Below, piece after piece: positions 1 to 10,374 of a stretch of 64,000 nucleotides of DNA. Position numbers and translations under genes: made by a program. The notes beneath the pieces were generated by a model. It made no database searches, was not told the origin of the DNA, and saw only the letters and a list, made by a program, of their open reading frames with translations. The DNA is from Bagarius yarrelli (Eukaryota > Chordata > Actinopteri > Siluriformes > Sisoridae): NCBI GenBank assembly GCA_005784505.1, contig VCAZ01000271.1:191501-255500 (forward strand), in the 5' to 3' direction. Numbering within the stretch: the stretch's first letter is position 1; each line of letters starts with the position of its first letter.

Positions 1-300
1 TTCTCTGATTCAGATTTGGATTCGGATTAAAGATAAAACAAAGACAATGACGGGATTCGGAGTCGGATTCGGATTCAGCACCAAGACAAAAACTAAAGAC
101 TAAAAAACAAAGAAAGAAAATATATATATTTTTTTTATTCTGATTAAAGACTAGAACTAATTTAATGCTACAAAGCGAAGCATTTTTACCTGATATTGAT
201 TCAGATTCGGTACTTTAAATCAATATAAACATGCAAAGCTAAACATCACCGTGTTGATTCGATTCCGATTCTGATTCAGTTACGAATTTGAATTCGCTGC
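1..300. repeat. Degenerate GATTC/GGATTC tandem array
   Basis: Words such as GATTCGGATTC and GATTCAGATT recur through this stretch with interruptions, most densely at 1-90 and again at 190-290. It looks like a decayed hexamer-based array that probably continues beyond the left edge. No coding signal is seen. Confidence 0.6.
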
Positions 301-561
301 TAAATGTAAAGCATCACCACCCATTTCATTTCCCATCCCTCACTTTTCACTCATCCCTTCATGCTTTTCTGTGGACCGTCATAGAACCGAGCATTTAGGC
401 TGCACGCCGTCTCCGACAATTCCGTCAGCTGAAAATGGCTTTAGCTAGTCACATGACCTCAGTCCCGAGCCTCGCAGGAAGACACTCCACATAGAGACAC
501 TCCAGAAGAAGGATTTGATTTGTTGACTACCTCCATCTTTTCTCTCTTTTCCTTCTTTTGC

Positions 562-562
<1 letters not shown>
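301..562. other. Non-repetitive stretch, nothing recognised
   Basis: Balanced composition with a few CpGs (GCACGCCGTCTCCGAC near 400). No exon, transposon or RNA signature recognised. Confidence 0.4.

Positions 563-607
<45 letters not shown>
563..607. repeat. (AT)n microsatellite
   Basis: About 21 uninterrupted AT dinucleotides. It produces the tyrosine-isoleucine-rich frames on both strands, which are not genes. Confidence 0.97.
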
Positions 608-610
<3 letters not shown>

Positions 611-625
611 TTTCTTTTTATATAC

Positions 626-750
626 GTGGGTTTTTTTTTTGCAGAAATTTGACTTGATTCGATTTGACTGCATTTTTTTGTGGGTTTTTTTTTTTTTTTT
701 TTTTTTGCAGAAATTTGACTTGATTGGATTTGACTCGCAGTTTTTGCACC
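626..750 (+). repeat. Two-copy tandem duplication with expanded poly-T
   Basis: A unit of about 54 bp (GTGGG, a T run, then GCAGAAATTTGACTTGATT and GATTTGACT) starts at 626 and again at 680. The copies differ at a few bases and in T-run length, about 11 versus about 22. Confidence 0.85.
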
Positions 751-1434
751 AACTACCAAAGCAATAACACACTTTGCACAATTTTGCAAGAAAAGCTGCT
801 AATATTCATGAATATAAATAAATAAATACGGCACATATCGCTTCATTTCTTTTATTGGATGCTGTAAATCGAGACATTATTTGAGTTCTGTTTTAAATAT
901 TTGAGTTGCGATTTTTAATGCTTGAAAAAAAGTGGAAAAAAAAAAAAAACCCCTCTCAAACTAGCGTGAGTACTGACTAAATATTTACTCCTGTGTCTGC
1001 ACTTGATACATCCCGAAATAAAAAGAACACCTGATGGTAAAAAAAAAGGTAAAGTGTAATACATTGTTTAGAAGAATTAAATACCCTGATTTTTTTTTTT
1101 TTATAAATCCATCAGTGTTTGTTCCTGCTTGTGTTTCATGTTCATGTTCTCAGGTGTGTATTTCTGCATGGCCTCGTGTGCATGCATGCACAAACGTCTG
1201 TGTGTGTGTGTGTGTGTGTGATAGCTGGTCCGTACTGTATCTCCATGACAACCTGCTTTTTGATGTGGGTTTCTCGTCCTGACATTACTCCATTTGGGGT
1301 GGGGTGGGGTGGGATAGGAAAAGGGGTGGGGGGTAGTGAATTGCCTTCACTTTCTCCTTCAGCCAGCATGTCAGAGGGGAGGAAAGAGTAAAAAAAAAAA
1401 AAGAAGAAAGAAAAGGTGTTTGGGGGGCTTGAGG
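751..1434. other. AT-rich stretch with homopolymers and short repeats
   Basis: AT-rich sequence with A and T runs, a (GT)n microsatellite at 1198-1220, a GGGGT repeat at 1297-1325 and a poly-A tract near 1390-1402. No gene recognised. Confidence 0.6.
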
Positions 1435-1610
1435 AAGAATCTAATGGCGTCTGGACTGATTGTTCCTCAGCCGTGGCGGCAGGAAAGACAAAGCAGCTGA
1501 ATTGTGAAATGTATTCGAAGAGATTGGAGACAAGTGCATGTCAGCACCCCCTCAATCTCCAGCCCCCCTTCTAACCCCCCACCACCTCCTTTTGCCCCTT
1601 TTCTCCTATA
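1435..1610. promoter_or_regulatory. Candidate conserved non-coding island
   Basis: Non-repetitive sequence with SOX-like words (ATTGTT at 1459-1464, GACAAAG at 1487-1493) and an E-box CAGCTG at 1494-1499. The enhancer reading is an inference from composition and motifs only. Confidence 0.22.
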
Positions 1611-2070
1611 TTTTATATTCATGCTTCTCGTTCTTTTCACTTTCTTTTACATTAAGGCTGAGCAGTGTTTTATTTATTAAAGCAAACAAACAAAAAAAGT
1701 TCGAACAAAAATAAAACAATCATTAAAAATAATAATAATGAAATATAATAATTTTTTTTTGTTTGTTTTTGTGTATTAATAATATTCCGCACGGATGAAT
1801 CGCAATTTTTTATTTTATTTCTTTGTAATTTATTTATTATAACTTAATAAAAAACAAATCACAAATATAACCGGTGTTTATTTATTTCTGATCAAACTAA
1901 AGCTTGATTAATAATTAGTTCTAAATCTAATCCATCATTAACCAGTTAAAAATCAGAAAGAAAAAAATATATATTTTATAAAAATATATTTATATTTTTA
2001 ATCTAAATTAAATGAAAGAAAATCAAAAAAAAAAAAAAGCTACAATTAAATTATTGGGTCATTTCAGTCA
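1611..2070. other. AT-rich filler
   Basis: Strongly AT-rich sequence with A/T runs, AATAAT words and a TATATATTTTATAAAAATATAT patch near 1970-1990. Nothing else recognised. Confidence 0.6.
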
Positions 2071-2470
2071 TTCATCCTTTGTTTGAACCTGACTGGCCGG
2101 TGTAGCGTTCTGGCCTTCGTCTGGCCCTCGTCTGGCCTTTAGCCCCAGCCGGTGACCCGAGCAGGGAAGGGGAGGGGTGGATGAGGGGAGTGGATGGAAG
2201 GGTGCAATTAGTCAGCACTGAGCCTCTGTGGGCTGATTTGTTTTATGGACTCGTCATTTTAGATCTTTTCCCATCAACAGTTTTCTAGTTTTCAGTCGTC
2301 GTTTCCTGGTGCTGTTTATTTTAATATTTTATGATTCCAAATTTTATTTTATTATAAAGAAAATTACAGAGTTTCTGATGCCATAAACAAACGGAGGTGA
2401 TGTTAAATGGCAGCTGAGCTTTTGGACTGTTTTGTTTTCCAGGTGAACATATTTATTATTCATTCCCTCA
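2071..2470. promoter_or_regulatory. Candidate conserved non-coding island; recursive-splice-like motif at its end
   Basis: GC-balanced, non-repetitive sequence at 2080-2300 with CTGGCC words repeated near 2107-2138 and CAATTAGTCAGCACTGAGCC near 2206. At 2426-2448 a pyrimidine tract plus CAG is followed directly by GTGAAC, the shape of a zero-length exon in a long intron. Both readings are inferences. Confidence 0.22.
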
Positions 2471-2473
2471 TCC

Positions 2474-2475
<2 letters not shown>

Positions 2476-2510
<35 letters not shown>

Positions 2511-2567
2511 GTGTCTAAGGTTGTCCATATTTGACTATGAATAATGGAAAAGCTCATGGATGAGAGC

Positions 2568-2638
<71 letters not shown>
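2476..2638. repeat. Compound (GT)n / (GA)n / (GT)n microsatellites
   Basis: (GT)n at 2476-2510, a 60-bp spacer, then (GA)n at 2573-2600 running directly into (GT)n at 2600-2637. Confidence 0.95.
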
Positions 2639-2640
<2 letters not shown>

Positions 2641-2807
2641 AGGTAGACCATATGACTGGCCACTGCTTGGCCTTGTTCGTTCCTAATAACACTTTATAAA
2701 TCCGGAGGCTCCTGTCGGCTGGGTTGCCTTCATTAAAGCGGGACGTGACGTCGTCTCACTGCTGATCCGACTTTAATAAAAGCAGGTAATCGGATGCGAC
2801 TCTGGAA

Positions 2808-2808
<1 letters not shown>
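2639..2808. other. Short unique spacer
   Basis: Non-repetitive sequence with several CpGs (GGGACGTGACGTCGTCTCAC near 2740). Nothing recognised. Confidence 0.4.

Positions 2809-2810
<2 letters not shown>

Positions 2811-2862
<52 letters not shown>
2811..2862. repeat. (AC)n microsatellite
   Basis: About 26 uninterrupted AC dinucleotides. Confidence 0.97.
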
Positions 2863-2934
2863 TTCAGTGTATGTGGATGACATGACAACGTGACACAAAA
2901 ATAGACTGTATTATATAGTAATTACAGTCATGAG

Positions 2935-3815
2935 TCAAGGCAGACAGAGAGACAGGCAGACAAACATACATACAGACAGATAGACACCCAGACAGAAAGA
3001 CAGATACAAATACAAAAAGATAAATAAAAATAACAGATGCACAACACAGACATACAGATCAACAGACAAACAGATAAATAAACACACAGAAGGAAAGACA
3101 GATACAAACTACAGATAAATAAAATAGACAAACATACAGACAGACAGACAAACATACAGATCAACAGACAAACCTGCAGATGAACAGACAGACAGACAGA
3201 TAGACACACAGACAGAAAGAGAGATAGACAGATGCACAAACATTCAAATAGATAAATCAAATATACAGATAGACAGACAGACAGACAAACATACAGATCA
3301 ACAGACAAACCTGCAGATGAACAGATAGACAGACAGATAGACACACAGACAGAAAGAGAGACAAACATACATACAGACAGACAAACATGCAGACAAACCT
3401 GCAGATAAACCTACAGACAGAAATACAGATAGACAGATATACAAACATACAAACAGATAAACAAAATATACAGATAGACAGACAGACAGAAAGATAGGCA
3501 GACATACAGACAGACAGACAGACAAACATACAGAAAGATAGACACACACAGACAAAAACACAGAAAGACAGATATACAAACATACAAACAGATAAATAAA
3601 ATATACAGACAGACAGACAGGAATATAGACAAACATACAGACAGACAGACAACCATACAGACAAACAGACTTACCTGCAGATAAACATACAGACAGACAG
3701 ATAAACATACAGACAGACAGATATACAGATATACAAACATATAACAGATAAATAAAATATACAGATAGACAGACAGGAAGATAGACAAACATACAGACAG
3801 ACAGACAGACAGACA
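2935..3815. repeat. Degenerate GACA/CAGA array with a higher-order repeat of about 137 bp
   Basis: GACAGACA, GATAGACA, AAACATACAG and AACAGATAAATAAA words fill almost 900 bp. A block containing ATACAGATCAACAGACAAAC and CTGCAGATGAACAG occurs at about 3153-3235 and again at about 3289-3365, which shows unit duplication above the tetramer level. The minus strand reads as long CLSVCLSV-type frames of 125-175 codons, which are artefacts of the repeat. Confidence 0.93.
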
Positions 3816-3977
3816 AAAAAATCAAAAATTAAAAAATGTCAGTTTTAAGATGGAGGATAAAAAAATATAATAATAATTCACTTCATCCGACATGCAGAAG
3901 AGGGCAGTCTTCATCACTCAGATGGACCATGGCCTTTTTTTCTGTCCTTTTTCATAACCTGTCTCTTTAAAATAAAA

Positions 3978-4011
3978 CACACACGCACACCACACACACA
4001 CACACACACAC

Positions 4012-4070
<59 letters not shown>

Positions 4071-4083
4071 GTCTATCTATCTG
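3978..4083. repeat. (AC)n followed by (ATCT)n
   Basis: An imperfect AC tract at 3978-4010 runs into about 18 ATCT tetramers at 4012-4083. Confidence 0.96.
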
Positions 4084-4215
4084 AGAGTGACTGAGAGAGA
4101 TAAAGAGAGACAAAGAGAGAAAAAGAGTGAGAATGAGAGAGAGACAGCAAGAGAGAGAGACAAAGAGGTAGAGAAAGTAAAGAAAAGAAAGAAAGCCAAA
4201 GAGAGAGAGATGTTT
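4084..4215. repeat. Purine-rich GA tract
   Basis: GAGAGA and AAAGAGA words, interrupted but almost all purine on the plus strand. Confidence 0.85.
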
Positions 4216-4290
4216 TTTATGTTTTTTTGGTCTGTAAAGTGACACAGGAAGCAGTACACCGACCCTGAAAGACTGAAAAATCTAGGGACT

Positions 4291-4363
4291 GCATGGTGGT
4301 GCTGGGAAATGAACCCATAATCTTCTGATCAGCAGTCCAACACCTTAACCACTAAGCTACTAC
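4291..4363 (-). mobile_element. tRNA-derived SINE fragment (head)
   Basis: Reverse complement of the SINE head: TAGTGGTTAAGGTGTTGGACT, then a B box (TTCATTTCCCAGCACCACC). The 3' body is missing. This is the dominant SINE family of the window, called SINE-A here. Confidence 0.8.
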
Positions 4364-4384
4364 TTTTATATAACATGATTGCCT

Positions 4385-4522
4385 CTTTATCTCTCTCTCT
4401 CTTTCTTTTCTCTCTCTCTCTTCCTTTCTTTTCTTTTTCTTTTTCTCTTCTCTCTCTTTCTTTTCTCTCTCTCTCTTTTTCTTTTCTTTTCTTTTTTCTC
4501 TCTCTCTTTCTCTTTTCTTTCT

Positions 4523-4562
<40 letters not shown>

Positions 4563-4760
4563 TTTCTTCTCTCTTCTTTCTCTCTCTCTCTCCAATTTCT
4601 CTCTTTCCCTTTTTTCCCTTTTTCTCTCTTCTTCTGTCTCTCTCTCTCTTTCTTTCTCTTTTTCTTCTTTCTCTCTCTCTCTCTCTCTCTCTTTTCTTCT
4701 TTCTCTCTCGCTTTTTCTTTTCTTTCTTTCTCTTTCTCACTCTCTGTTTCTCTCTCATTT
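4385..4760. repeat. Polypyrimidine CT/CTTT tract
   Basis: About 375 bp almost entirely C and T on the plus strand, with (CT)n cores near 4531-4556 and 4672-4692. Mirror-symmetric pyrimidine runs of this kind can form triplex DNA in principle. All frames here are low-complexity serine/leucine/phenylalanine or arginine/glutamate/lysine and are not genes. Confidence 0.93.
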
Positions 4761-5335
4761 TTCTAACTTATGTAAGCTTTTATTTCATTAATAACAAAAA
4801 TAAATAAATTAACTCGTTTATTTATTTGCATATTTGTTTATTTATTTACGTAATCATGAGTGTGTGTGTGTGTGTGTGTGTGTGATTAGAATAATCTTCT
4901 TTCTCAAATTTTGTGAAAAGCAATAAAACAGTGAAATCCTGTGTTTTATCTATCAGAGTGGAATATTTCCTCGTCTGTCAGTCGCAGCTCTCGAACCCGA
5001 ATCCACTGAAATCCTGATTCGCTCCCGACTCTCTGGGATACGGTGGGATGCAGAGCTGTGCGGGGCCTCATTTTTATTTTAGTTTTATTATTAATATTTT
5101 ATTCTGTTTGCGTGACGTGATTTTTATGTTAAAATAGAGAAATAATTGTTTCCTGTAGGACATTAATGAGCTTGAGATTGAGATCGATTGTGTTTGTGTT
5201 TGTTGTGAGAAATTAAATGAAATATTTGAAAAAATAAAATTACAATTAAAAAACATTTTATTAAAAAAAATATTTTCATTTTTAGGTGGGCACCTTTTGA
5301 AAATATAAACACGAATGTTTTAGAAGTGATTTGCT
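4761..5335. other. AT-rich stretch with a (GT)n tract
   Basis: (GT)n at 4859-4884. A GC-balanced patch at 4970-5070 (CGAACCCGAATCC, CTCCCGACTCTCTGGGATACGG) sits between AT-rich parts. No gene recognised. Confidence 0.5.
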
Positions 5336-5880
5336 TGTGTGTGTGTGTGTGTGGGTGGGTGGTGTGTGTGTGTGGTGGAGTTTAATAGTGCCTGCGGTTG
5401 TCCTACAGAAGTGGTGTGTATGTGTGTGTGTGTGTGTGTGAGGATGTAGAATGGGCTTTTCCATTGCTGTGTGTGTGTGTGAGAGTGTGTGTGTGAGTGA
5501 GTGTATGTGTCAGGATGTAGAATGATTTTTTTCAGTTTTGTGTGTGTCTTATATACATGTTTGTGTGTTTGTGTGTGAGAATGTAAAATTTCAGTTGTGT
5601 GTGAGTGAGTGAGTGTCTGTGTGTGTGGGGATGTAGAATGGTTATTGCAATTGCTGTGTGTGTGTGTGTTGTGGAGTGTAATAGTGCATGTGGTTGTCCT
5701 ACAGGAGTGGTGTGTGTGTGTGTGTTGTGGAGTGTAATAGTGCCTGCGGTTGTCCTACAGGAGTGATGTGTGTGTGTGTGTGTGTGTGTGTTGTGGCGTA
5801 TGCCTGCGCGTTGTCTAATAATAATAGTGCCTGCGGTTGTCCTACAGGAGTGATGTGTGTGTGTGTGTGTGTGTGTGTGA
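5336..5880 (+). repeat. GT-rich minisatellite carrying a conserved block of about 40 bp
   Basis: The block GTAATAGTGCCTGCGGTTGT + CCTACAGGAGTG recurs at about 5373-5415, 5670-5711, 5728-5767 and 5819-5855, each separated by variable (GT)n. Between copies 1 and 2 lie looser GT-rich words with GGATGTAGAATG at about 5443, 5512 and 5629. Confidence 0.88.
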
Positions 5881-6205
5881 ACCCCACCCCTCTCTTCATA
5901 TCCCTTTTCAACTCTAAACCCATGTCCCAGCACAGCTGAAGCATTTCGACACCATCACACAAAACAAAATTGTGTGATGATGTTGTTGTTGTTTATAAAA
6001 TTACTTTCAGCTTTCATTTTATTTTATCTGAAGCTCTAACGACTCTAAACTTCACGCCTACGTTCTGATCTGAGAACCCCAATCGACCCGTCGGTTTTAA
6101 GAACGGAACCATAAACTGAATCGAGGGAACAATGAAAAAAATCAATTATTATCACCAAAACAATCTTTATAAAACTCTGATACTTTTTCCCCTTTTATTT
6201 TTCTA
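5881..6205. other. Unique spacer
   Basis: Non-repetitive sequence; nothing recognised apart from a few CpGs (AATCGACCCGTCGG near 6082). Confidence 0.4.
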
Positions 6206-6332
6206 CAGCTGAGCAGTTTAGGGTTGAGGGCCTTGCTCAGGGGCCCCTCAGTGGCACCTTGGTGATGTTAGGAATGAAACCAACAATTTGTTTAATCAAC
6301 AGCCCAACATCTTAACCACCAAACCACCACTT
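6206..6332 (-). mobile_element. SINE-A copy, 5' two thirds
   Basis: On the minus strand the order is head (TGGTTAAGATGTTGGGCTG), B-box region, GGGGCCCCTGAGCAAGGCCC, and CTAAACTGCTCAGCTGT. It lies directly against another copy at 6336. Confidence 0.85.
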
Positions 6333-6335
6333 TCT

Positions 6336-6476
6336 TTACATTTATCTCATGTTTTATCCATCTGACCAGTTGAGGGTTAGGGGTCTTGCCTAGGGGCCCA
6401 GCCATGGCAGATTGGAGGAGCTGGGATTTAAACCCAGGATCTTCCAACACCTGAACCAATGAGCTACCACTTCCCT
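6336..6476 (-). mobile_element. SINE-A copy
   Basis: Minus-strand head with TAGCTCATTGGTTCAGGTGT, B box (CCTGGGTTTAAATCCC), GGGCCCCTAGGCAAGACCCC and a short AT-rich 3' part. Confidence 0.85.
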
Positions 6477-6570
6477 GCATCATTAGTGAATTGTTTTTTG
6501 TTTTGCATGTTCTAATTTGGAAAGTTAGGGTCAAAGAACAGGGTCAGGCATGATAGAGCGTCCCTGAAGC

Positions 6571-6658
6571 ATAAAGGGTTAATTAAGGACCTTGCTCAGG
6601 GGTCCAGCAGTGGCAGCTTGGTGGTGATAAGAAATTAGACCCATAATCTTAACCACAC
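6571..6658 (-). mobile_element. SINE-A fragment
   Basis: Minus-strand match to the head and core (GGTTAAGATTATGGGTCTAA, CCCCTGAGCAAGGTCC). The A-box part is partly deleted. Confidence 0.75.
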
Positions 6659-6664
6659 ACGCTC

Positions 6665-6666
6665 TA

Positions 6667-6756
<90 letters not shown>

Positions 6757-6849
6757 CCTGCCTGCCTGCCTGCCTGCCTGTCTATCTATCTATCTATCTA
6801 TCTATCTGTCTGTCTGTCTGTCTGTTTACCTGCCTGCCTGCCTGTCCTG

Positions 6850-6884
<35 letters not shown>

Positions 6885-6938
6885 GTCTGTCTGTTTGCCT
6901 GCCTGTCTGCCTGTCTGTCTATCTATCTACCTATCTGA
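6665..6938 (+). repeat. Compound tetranucleotide array, three cycles of (TCTA)n(TCTG)n(CCTG)n
   Basis: Three successive cycles, about 6665-6780, 6781-6844 and 6849-6935. Each passes from TCTA through TCTG to a TTTGCCTG or TTTACCTG step and CCTG repeats. The order of variants is the same in each cycle, which points to duplication of a compound block. Confidence 0.93.
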
Positions 6939-7221
6939 GCCACTGTAGCGTGATCATATCAAATATGATACGATACAATATGTTAAAACAATACAACACG
7001 TATGATACGGCGATATTACAAAAAACGATACAATGTATCGCAGTTTGCTTTGATATGATACAATACACTACGATACGATACGATACGCTAACACTAACTA
7101 CGATACGATACGATACGATACGCTAAGTGTTACAATATGTTATAATACAATCCGATATAATCTGATACGATACGATACGATGCAGTTAAAAACATTACCC
7201 TACGATATGATGCTAGCAGTG

Positions 7222-7282
7222 GAAGTGGTAGCTCTGCTGATCGGGAGATTGTGGGTTCAATTCTCTGAGCAAACCCCTTTCA
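7222..7282 (+). mobile_element. SINE-A head fragment
   Basis: AAGTGGTAGCTCTGCTGATC followed by a B box (GTGGGTTCAATTC), then a jump to CTGAGCAAACCCCTTT. Part of the body is deleted. Confidence 0.7.
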
Positions 7283-7405
7283 CTGTATTCATATCAAACC
7301 ATATCGCATATTTTCCACGAGATCATAATGTATTTCTTATCATATTGTACCATATCAGGTCACATGGTCTTATATCAGACCATCAGATTGTATCATTCCG
7401 TCATC

Positions 7406-7490
7406 CCAAGGTGGTAGCTTGGTGGTGCTGGGAATCAAACCCCAATCTTCGAATTTGTACACCTTAACCACTGCGCTACCACTTCCCCTA
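7406..7490 (-). mobile_element. SINE-A head fragment
   Basis: Minus strand: GGTAGCGCAGTGGTTAAGGT, then GGGGTTTGATTCCCAGCACC and ACCAAGCTACCACC. It ends before the conserved GGGCCCC core. Confidence 0.82.
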
Positions 7491-7611
7491 TATCTTAGGC
7501 AATACAGTACAATACGATAGGGCCTCCATTGGCCTCCAAAGTGCATGGGCCCTTGGAATCAAAGGTGAGCACTTGTGGACAAAGTCAGTTTTCTCGCCCC
7601 CTTCTGGCCGG

Positions 7612-7812
7612 AGTTTTAGAACATGAAAACCTGCATTTTGTTGCATATTCTTAAGGTATGAAGTGGATGAAAAAAAGCAACATAATTAAGGCAACACTGA
7701 TACTTTGAAGATATAATTGCCCCCCCTCTTGCACCCTCGTTGGCTGCAGAACTACTTAGAATCGTCTCAACATTCCCCCTGTTAGCTGAGCCCCTGGGGA
7801 CAGAAAATGACA
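7612..7812. repeat. Dispersed repeat of unknown family, copy 1
   Basis: About 115 bp from TTAGAACATGAAAACCTGCA through GAAGATATAATT is closely matched at 36171-36275. Both copies are also followed by a CTGGGGACAGA word. No coding signal or terminal inverted repeat was found, so the family is unknown. Confidence 0.7.
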
Positions 7813-8280
7813 TCAGAGTCTAGTCAAAAAGCCCAAAGTTGGAAAAAGAGAAAAGTTTCACATCAAAACATCTTTCAGCCTTTCGAATTCCTCAGCGGTG
7901 CGACTGTTGTGTCTTTAATCAAAAGCTTAATAAAACCATCGCTAGCATGAAATCTTGTGAAGTGGAAATAACAACATAAATATCTAAATGTAGCGCGAGA
8001 GAGCGAGCTTTGTTTCCGCATCACGCCTTCGCCGTGGGGTCACCTAATTGGAAGCCTTAAGCGTGTAACGTGCGATTCTCGCATATTTATGTGCATATTT
8101 ACCTTTTAATCTTTCTTTTATTTCCAGATTTTTCTCTGACTCCTAATTTATCCTTTTCTTTAACTTCTCTTTCATGTCTCTTTCTCTCTCTCTCTCTTTC
8201 TGTCTCTTCGCTCGCTACGTATGGATGCGTTTCTCAGTAATTCTCTGTGTTGTGGTGTTTTGAGTCTCTACCAGGAGATG
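7813..8280. other. Unique sequence with a CpG-containing core
   Basis: Non-repetitive sequence with several CpGs at 7985-8080 (GCGCGAGAGAGCGAGC, CGCATCACGCCTTCGCCG) and a small (CT)n tract near 8180-8199. It could be a regulatory island; nothing firmer. Confidence 0.25.
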
Positions 8281-8870
8281 ATTTTATGTTAAAAAAAGAA
8301 AAAGCCACCTACAGGCCACACAGTTACTATAAATATGTGAGTAAAGTTTAAAATAACAGAATTATTTATTTATTTCAATATATTTAATTTCAATATATAA
8401 AATATTTAAATGTTAAAATCTTTAAAAGAAAACTTTATTTATTTGTTCATTCATTTATCAACCATTTCAAATAGTTTCAATAACAAAATAAATAAATAAA
8501 AAAATAAAAAATAAAAAAATAAATACATTTATTTATTTATTAATTTATTTGTGTTTGTTTATTTACCATTTTAAATAGTTTTACTAACAAAAATTAATAA
8601 ATTGTATTGCTTCTAAATTGTGATTTAAAACAATTATTAATTCATAATATCAGTCACAATTTTTAATGGTTAACAATAACAACAAATAATAATATATATA
8701 TATATATTTTACCATTTCAAATTTTATTCCAACATTAATAACACAATTTCTTGTAAATTGTGGTTAAAAAATACCATAAACTATTTATTTTTTAATTTTA
8801 TTTATTTTATTTAAGATTAATTCTTGAATTTAACAATTCTATTTAAATGTACTTTTATTTTAACCTCCTG
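8281..8870. other. AT-rich filler
   Basis: Mostly A and T with ATTTATTTATTT and AATAAATAAA words and a TATATATATATAT patch at 8692-8707. No gene. Confidence 0.65.
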
Positions 8871-9361
8871 CCACTGTTTCTGCACAAAAACAACACATTT
8901 TTAGCTTGGGGGGTGAGATGAGGTGGGGTAACTTTTGGGGGTGGGGCAGTCATAAATATTGGGGTCTGTAGGGAGGCAAATGCAGAGGCTTGGCTGGCCG
9001 AGCAGACCTGGTCATGTCCTGAACCTCAGTCATTTTTCTTCTGCGCTTAGAACTCAGTCAGGGGTTTAATTGGAATCTGGACTTCAAAGCAGCTTCACTG
9101 CCCCTCCTGTCTGTGTGCTGTCTCCTGTCTCACCTCCTGTCTCACATTATCCATGCCGGTCTTCACTCACATCACGGTTTGTTCAGCTAGGATTCCTGCA
9201 CTGCAACCTGACCTGCTGCTGTGATTTAAACTGTGAGAAATAAGATAGTAAAATCCTGGATTCTGATTGGTTTAACTCATTTCCTAGCTCGTTAGCAAAG
9301 CTACAGTGTTTCCATAGTAACCGCTAATACACAGAGTTATAAAATATAGTATAATAGACTC
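8871..9361. promoter_or_regulatory. Candidate conserved non-coding island
   Basis: Balanced, non-repetitive sequence from about 8890 to 9235 (for example AATTGGAATCTGGACTTCAAAG near 9068) after a long AT-rich block. CTGTCTCACCTCCTGTCTCA near 9128 is a small local duplication. Conservation is not shown. Confidence 0.22.
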
Positions 9362-9830
9362 AGGCTCTGTCTGAAATCACATACTACTTGTAGTAGATAC
9401 TACATTTAATTTAGTATGTACTTCCTGACTATTAAAAATATGTTCTATATAGTATAGTTACAGGAAGTATGAATGAAATTCGAAAGTACTGCATCCGCCA
9501 TATTGATATTGTCACATGACATTTGACGTAAAAGCAGCGCAAATGTTAAGTGTGATAATGTTTAACTTGAAAAATGTTCAATCTAACTAGTATTTAAGTA
9601 TTTAATTCACTTGCATAGAATCGCGTCACTGCTTTCCGCCACTTTCGCATATGACCAATCGTCTTTTCCGCGGCATCATTAGATAATCAACTCCATATTA
9701 TGCATACTTTAAAATCCGGAGAGAAGTAGTAGTTCATCCGGTAACTTTTCATACTGAAGATTTACTCTCCTCGCATACTCAGTTTTGCATACTGTATTGT
9801 ATAGAGTCATAGTATCAAAAATGCTGGTAT
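9362..9830 (+). mobile_element. Non-autonomous DNA transposon-like element, longest copy
   Basis: Begins with CTCTGTCTGAAATCACATAC. The reverse complement of that end (GTATGTGATTTCAGGACA) forms the right end of a related copy at 55950-56205. Interior matches are CATCCGCCATATTGATATTG (shared with 25118) and the AGTTCATCCGG / AACTTTTC block (shared with 56095). The right end here has decayed into the next array. Family name not assigned. Confidence 0.65.
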
Positions 9831-10374
9831 GGTCAGGTGTATGAGCCACATATGAGTCAAATACGAGGCATGGCTGAACCATGTATGAGGTGTGTGTGTG
9901 AGCCTTTAATGTCATGTATGATTCATGTATCAGTGACATATAAGATATGTATGAATTATTAATGAGCCATATATGAGTCATGTATGAGCTTCTTAAGTCA
10001 CATATGAGCCACATATAAGATATTTGGGTTATTTATGAGACATGTCATTTAGGTCATAAAGAAACAACAGATAAACCATTTATTAGCCTCATGGGTCATG
10101 TTTGAGCCAAATGTGAGCTATAAATGTGTCAAGTATTAGCCATGTACAGCTACCTCTTGGGTTACATATGAGTCATGTCTGAGTTATGTATAAGCCATGT
10201 ATAAGCCATGTCTGAGTTATGCATGAGCCATGTATGAGCCATGTCTAAGTCTTGTATAGCCTATAAGCCATGTATAAGCCATGTCTGGGTCATGTATAAG
10301 CCATGTCTGAGTTATGCATGAGCCATGTATGAGCCATGTCTCAGTTATGCATGAGCCATGTGTAAGCCATGTCT

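Larger units (their letters stand above)
6945..7525. repeat. Degenerate GATAC/ATACGAT array interrupted by SINE fragments
   Basis: GATACGATACAATACG-type words dominate 6945-7180, with ATATCA/CCATATC variants at 7285-7405 and a remnant at 7498-7520. SINE-A pieces at 7222-7282 and 7406-7490 interrupt it. Confidence 0.8.

Noticed and set aside
2928..3825. Several long minus-strand frames reading CLSVCLSV
   Set aside because: They are translations of the GACA array, have no domain, and occur in more than one frame at once.
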